The notes beneath the pieces are model-generated. The model saw only the letters and a program-made list of their open reading frames with translations, was not told the DNA's origin and ran no database searches. The translations under genes and the position numbers were made by a program. Positions 60,956 to 64,000 of a DNA stretch of 64,000 bases are shown here, in pieces; position 1 is the stretch's first letter, and every line of letters starts with the position of its first letter. The stretch comes from Lachnoclostridium sp. An181 (GTDB lineage Bacteria > Bacillota > Clostridia > Lachnospirales > Lachnospiraceae). The DNA lies in the NCBI RefSeq assembly GCF_002160325.1, contig NZ_NFKJ01000002.1, positions 62,001 through 126,000 on the forward strand. Direction: 5' to 3'.

Positions 60956-62170
60956 TTAATATAATTTCACACCGATCACTCTCGGACTGTACCCTTCTTT
61001 TTTCAGTGCAGCCAAAATCTCATTCTTGTGTTCAGTGCCAAATGCTTCAATGGTGATCCTAAGCTCCACAGCAGCATTTCTGTTTGTGTTTACAAACTGG
61101 TTGTGCTCCAGCTTTATCACATTGCCCTGTGCATCCGCAATGGTCTTTGCCACGTGCACCAATTCACCCGGCTTGTCCGGCATGAGAACAGAGATGGAGA
61201 AAATACGATCCCTCTGTACAAGCCCATGCTGTACGATGGAGGACATGGTGATAACATCCATATTTCCTCCGCTCAAAATGCTGACCACTTTTTTGCCCTT
61301 CAAATTCAGATGTTTCAGTGCCGCCACGCTCAAAAGCCCGGAATTTTCGACTATCATCTTATGGTTCTCCACCATGTCAAGGAATGCTCCGATAAGTTCG
61401 TCATCCTCTATCGTCACAATCTCATCCACATTGTTTTTTACATACTCCAATGTGAGATCCCCGACAGTTTTTACTGCAGTGCCATCAGCAATTGTATTGG
61501 CGCTTGGCAGTGTTACCGGATGCCCTTCCTTTAAAGCCGCCTGCATACTGGCTGCCTGAGCAGGTTCCACACCGATCACTTTTATGTTCGGATTGAGCAT
61601 CTTGGCAAGGGTGGACACTCCTGTGATCAGGCCGCCTCCCCCAATCGGTGCAAGAATATAGTCCACAGTTGGAAGCTCCTGCACAATCTCCATAGTGATA
61701 GTGCCCTGTCCGGTTGCCACATCCAGATCATTAAACGGATGTACAAAGGTGTAACCGTGTTCCTCTGCAAGCTCATAGGCTTTTGCGCACGCATCGTCGA
61801 ACACATCCCCATAGAGTACCACTTCAGCGCCAAGCGCCTTTGTGCGGTTGACTTTGATAAGCGGAGTTACTGTCGGCATTACAATGACTGCTTTGCATCC
61901 GCATGCTTTTGCTGCAAACGCAACACCCTGTGCATGGTTTCCTGCAGAAGCAGTGATCAGCCCTTTTTGTTTCTCCTCCTCTGAAAGCGTGTGGATTTTG
62001 TAGTATGCTCCGCGGATTTTATAAGCCCCGGTATGCTGCATATTTTCCGGTTTTAAATATACCTTTGCCCCTGTCTGTTCACTCAGATATTCACTGTAGA
62101 TCAGTTTTGTCGGGAGCGTCACCTCTTTTACCAGCTCGCTTGCCTCTTCAAATTTTTCCAGTGTCAACAT
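60956..62170 (-). CDS. ilvA: threonine ammonia-lyase
   Basis: A 404-residue PLP enzyme that deaminates threonine to 2-oxobutyrate. The PLP Lys51 is in MQHTGAYKIRGAYYKIHTLS, the phosphate loop is IGGGGLITGVSTLAKM, and SAGNHAQGVAFAAKACGCKA matches the family. A C-terminal ACT-like domain (from about 325, ISVLMPDKPGELVHVAKTIA) suggests ligand control. The short single-ACT form is found in both catabolic (TdcB-like) and biosynthetic enzymes, so the gene symbol is provisional. No T-box leader is seen. Confidence 0.9.
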   Translation of the reverse strand: MLTLEKFEEASELVKEVTLPTKLIYSEYLSEQTGAKVYLKPENMQHTGAYKIRGAYYKIHTLSEEEKQKGLITASAGNHAQGVAFAAKACGCKAVIVMPTVTPLIKVNRTKALGAEVVLYGDVFDDACAKAYELAEEHGYTFVHPFNDLDVATGQGTITMEIVQELPTVDYILAPIGGGGLITGVSTLAKMLNPNIKVIGVEPAQAASMQAALKEGHPVTLPSANTIADGTAVKTVGDLTLEYVKNNVDEIVTIEDDELIGAFLDMVENHKMIVENSGLLSVAALKHLNLKGKKVVSILSGGNMDVITMSSIVQHGLVQRDRIFSISVLMPDKPGELVHVAKTIADAQGNVIKLEHNQFVNTNRNAAVELRITIEAFGTEHKNEILAALKKEGYSPRVIGVKLY

Positions 62171-62201
62171 TTTGCATCCCTCTTTCTTTTCTCACTGTTT
62201 T

Positions 62202-63137
62202 CTATTCCTCTTCCTTTTCCTCAGAAGTAAATAAAGCATTTACAAATTCATTGGAGTCGAATTTCTGCAAGTCATCGATCGTCTCCCCGACTCCGATATA
62301 TTTTACAGGAATTCCAAGCTCTGCCTGAATCGCAACTGCAATACCTCCTTTTGCCGTGCCGTCCATCTTTGTGAGGATAATTCCTGTGATGTCCGCCACC
62401 TCGCTGAACTCTTTTGCCTGAGCCAGCGCATTCTGTCCGGTCGTGGCATCCAGGACAACAAGCGTTTCCCTGTATGCTTCCGGATATTCTCTCTCCAGAA
62501 TTCTGTTGATCTTTTTCAACTCTTCCATGAGATTCTTTTTATTGTGAAGGCGCCCTGCTGTATCACACAGCAGGATATCCGCATGCCTTGCCTTTGCAGC
62601 CGCAACCGCATCGTACACAACAGATGCAGGATCTGAGCCTTCCTGGCCTCCGATCAACTCCGCATTCGCTCTGTTTGCCCATTCTTTGAGCTGTTCACCT
62701 GCTGCTGCACGGAACGTATCTGCTGCTGCCAGCACCACTTTTTTGCCCTCTGCGCGCATTTTTCCTGCAAGTTTTCCGATCGTTGTCGTCTTGCCCACTC
62801 CATTGACGCCAATGACGAGCACGACAGATGTACGGTTTTCAAATTCATATTCCGCCTCCCCCACATCCATCTGCTCTTTGATGCTGTCTATCAAAAGCTG
62901 ACGGCAGTCCGCCGGCTCTTTGATGTGCTGCTCTTTAACCTTTTTCCTCAAATCTTCCAGAATATTCATGGTCGCCCGCACACCGAGATCTCCCATGATC
63001 AGCACTTCCTCGAGCTCTTCGTAAAAATCCTCGTCTATTTTGCTAAAACCACGAAAAATACTGTCCATTCCGGCCACAATATTATCTCTTGTTTTTGTAA
63101 GACCTGAAACCAGGCGCTTAAAAAATCCTCCCGCCAT
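62202..63137 (-). CDS. ftsY: signal recognition particle receptor FtsY
   Basis: A 311-residue SRP GTPase at the membrane that docks ribosome-SRP complexes with the translocon. An N domain (about 20-95) is followed by the G domain: [18 protein letters not shown] (G1), [15 protein letters not shown] (G2), [16 protein letters not shown] (G3) and [10 protein letters not shown] (G4). The acidic A domain of some relatives is absent, common in Firmicutes. It lies directly after smc, the conserved rnc-smc-ftsY order. Confidence 0.97.
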   Translation of the reverse strand: MAGGFFKRLVSGLTKTRDNIVAGMDSIFRGFSKIDEDFYEELEEVLIMGDLGVRATMNILEDLRKKVKEQHIKEPADCRQLLIDSIKEQMDVGEAEYEFENRTSVVLVIGVNGVGKTTTIGKLAGKMRAEGKKVVLAAADTFRAAAGEQLKEWANRANAELIGGQEGSDPASVVYDAVAAAKARHADILLCDTAGRLHNKKNLMEELKKINRILEREYPEAYRETLVVLDATTGQNALAQAKEFSEVADITGIILTKMDGTAKGGIAVAIQAELGIPVKYIGVGETIDDLQKFDSNEFVNALFTSEEKEEE

Positions 63138-63159
63138 TTCCTGACTCCTTCCTTTTCTT

Positions 63160-64000
63160 CTATTTTGTCAAATCATTTTCCAGCAGATCCACAGATACAA
63201 GTGTAGAGATTCCTTTTTCCTGCATTGTGATGCCGTAAAGCCTGTCCGCCGCAGTCATGGTCCCCCTTCTGTGTGTGATGACGATAAACTGGGTGTTTTT
63301 CGTAAGCTTGTGCAGATACTGCGCAAACCGGCTGACATTGCTGTCATCCAGAGCAGCTTCTATCTCATCGAGAAGACAAAACGGAGACGGCTTTAAATTT
63401 TGAATGGCAAACAAAAGAGAAATCGCTGCCAGCGCTTTTTCTCCACCGGAAAGCTGCATCATGTTCTGCAATTTCTTTCCCGGAGGCTGCGCGATGATAC
63501 GTATTCCTGCCTCCAAAATGTCCTCATCCTCCTGAAGCTCCAAAGTTCCCTTTCCTCCTCCGAAAAGCTGTTTGAAGACTTTGTCATACTCTGTCCGTAT
63601 TTTCTCAAATTGTTCGGTAAACTGCCTTCTCATCGCCTCGTCAAGCTCTGCGATGATCTGCATCAAGGTAGCCTCTGCCTCCACCAAATCTTTTTGCTGG
63701 GTACTCATGAACTCATATCTCTCTGACACCTCTTTGTAATCTTCGATCGCATTGACATTGACATTGCCAAGCCCTCTGATCTCCTGGCGCAGACTGGAAA
63801 TCTTCTTTTTCATCACAGCAAGTTCACCCAATGCATTGTCCTTGAGCTCTTTTGCATGGTTGAAGGTGATCTCATACTCTTCCCACATATAATCCATCTG
63901 TTTTTCGACCGCGTCTTCATTATTCTTCAACTGACTTTCCAAGCGATACACTTCCCTGTCCAGATCCGAAATCCTTTTGGAGAGTCGCTCCCTCTCTTCA
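63160..64000 (-). CDS. smc: chromosome partition protein SMC, 5' part beyond the window
   Basis: C-terminal ~279 residues of SMC, the condensin ATPase that organises and separates chromosomes. The end of the coiled coil (VNVNAIEDYKEVSERYEFMS) leads into the C-terminal ATPase lobe: signature QLSGGEKALAAISLLFAIQ, Walker B FCLLDEIEAALDDSNVSRFA and FIVITHRRGTM. The frame stays open to the right edge (EERERLSKRISDLDREVYRL), so the gene continues outside. It is 22 nt upstream of ftsY. Confidence 0.96.
   Translation of the reverse strand, partial: EERERLSKRISDLDREVYRLESQLKNNEDAVEKQMDYMWEEYEITFNHAKELKDNALGELAVMKKKISSLRQEIRGLGNVNVNAIEDYKEVSERYEFMSTQQKDLVEAEATLMQIIAELDEAMRRQFTEQFEKIRTEYDKVFKQLFGGGKGTLELQEDEDILEAGIRIIAQPPGKKLQNMMQLSGGEKALAAISLLFAIQNLKPSPFCLLDEIEAALDDSNVSRFAQYLHKLTKNTQFIVITHRRGTMTAADRLYGITMQEKGISTLVSVDLLENDLTK

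Noticed and set aside
1-64000. CRISPR arrays, tRNA, rRNA, complete insertion sequences
   Set aside because: No regularly spaced repeats, no tRNA cloverleaf or rRNA-like stretches, and no intact transposase were seen on reading both strands.

Overview
The window reads as one chromosomal segment of a spore-forming gut-type Clostridia, most likely Lachnospiraceae. The basis is the phoH-yqfD-yqfC sporulation cluster, smc-ftsY, an electron-bifurcating NfnAB pair, Fhs/FolD one-carbon enzymes, Rex, a Re-citrate-synthase-like enzyme beside NADP-isocitrate dehydrogenase, and AGGAGG-type ribosome binding sites with moderate-to-low GC. No rRNA, tRNA, CRISPR array or complete insertion sequence was found. 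Most genes lie on the minus strand. All identifications come from reading the sequence and recalled family features; no searches were run.

Region by region. 0-7.5 kb: phoH (cut by the left edge), yqfD, yqfC, a divergent lactate/malate dehydrogenase, a YkgJ-type cysteine-cluster protein with a HelD-like helicase, and an ECF sigma / DUF4179 anti-sigma pair. 7.6-11.8 kb: an accessory patch with a decayed serine recombinase, a frameshifted cupin, a decayed Sir2-like gene, an intact BaiA/FabG-like short-chain dehydrogenase, a CmpB-like membrane protein, a YbjQ protein and a TrmH-family methyltransferase with an internal deletion. 11.8-21 kb: a sugar ABC importer without its ATPase, a Gfo/Idh oxidoreductase operon, an FAD-Rieske oxidoreductase with a tocopherol-cyclase-like protein, an ECF S-component with a DUF4430 protein (possible corrinoid uptake), and a NifX-like protein.

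21-28.4 kb is a gene graveyard. About nine small accessory genes (QueG-like, nitrilase, Vat/CatB-like and CatA-like acetyltransferases, DUF3788, GNAT, DUF3795, SRPBCC, a small membrane protein) are broken by frameshifts or in-gene deletions. They are interspersed with a few intact small genes (GNAT, AAA ATPase, DHFR/RibD-like), nearly all on the minus strand.

28.4-64 kb is mostly core. It holds rlmH, kup, alkD-like, rubredoxin, nfnB/nfnA, a VanRS-like two-component system with a C39 peptidase, an iron alcohol dehydrogenase with a Rex-like operator, a zinc-ribbon/TPR protein, folD-fhs-ftsK, a TepA-like ClpP-fold protease, O-acetylhomoserine sulfhydrylase, a secreted nuclease with a small partner protein, yebC, a CBS protein, mazF-alr-nnr, rex, an ABC-F protein, the icd / GntR / Re-citrate-synthase-like operon, threonine ammonia-lyase, ftsY and smc (cut by the right edge).

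The most distinctive regulatory reads are three. A 32-bp perfect palindrome lies across the promoter of the citrate-synthase/GntR/icd operon. A Rex-like site sits at the start of the alcohol dehydrogenase transcript, with rex itself in the window. A terminator hairpin before tepA has a 3' arm that contains the tepA ribosome binding site.
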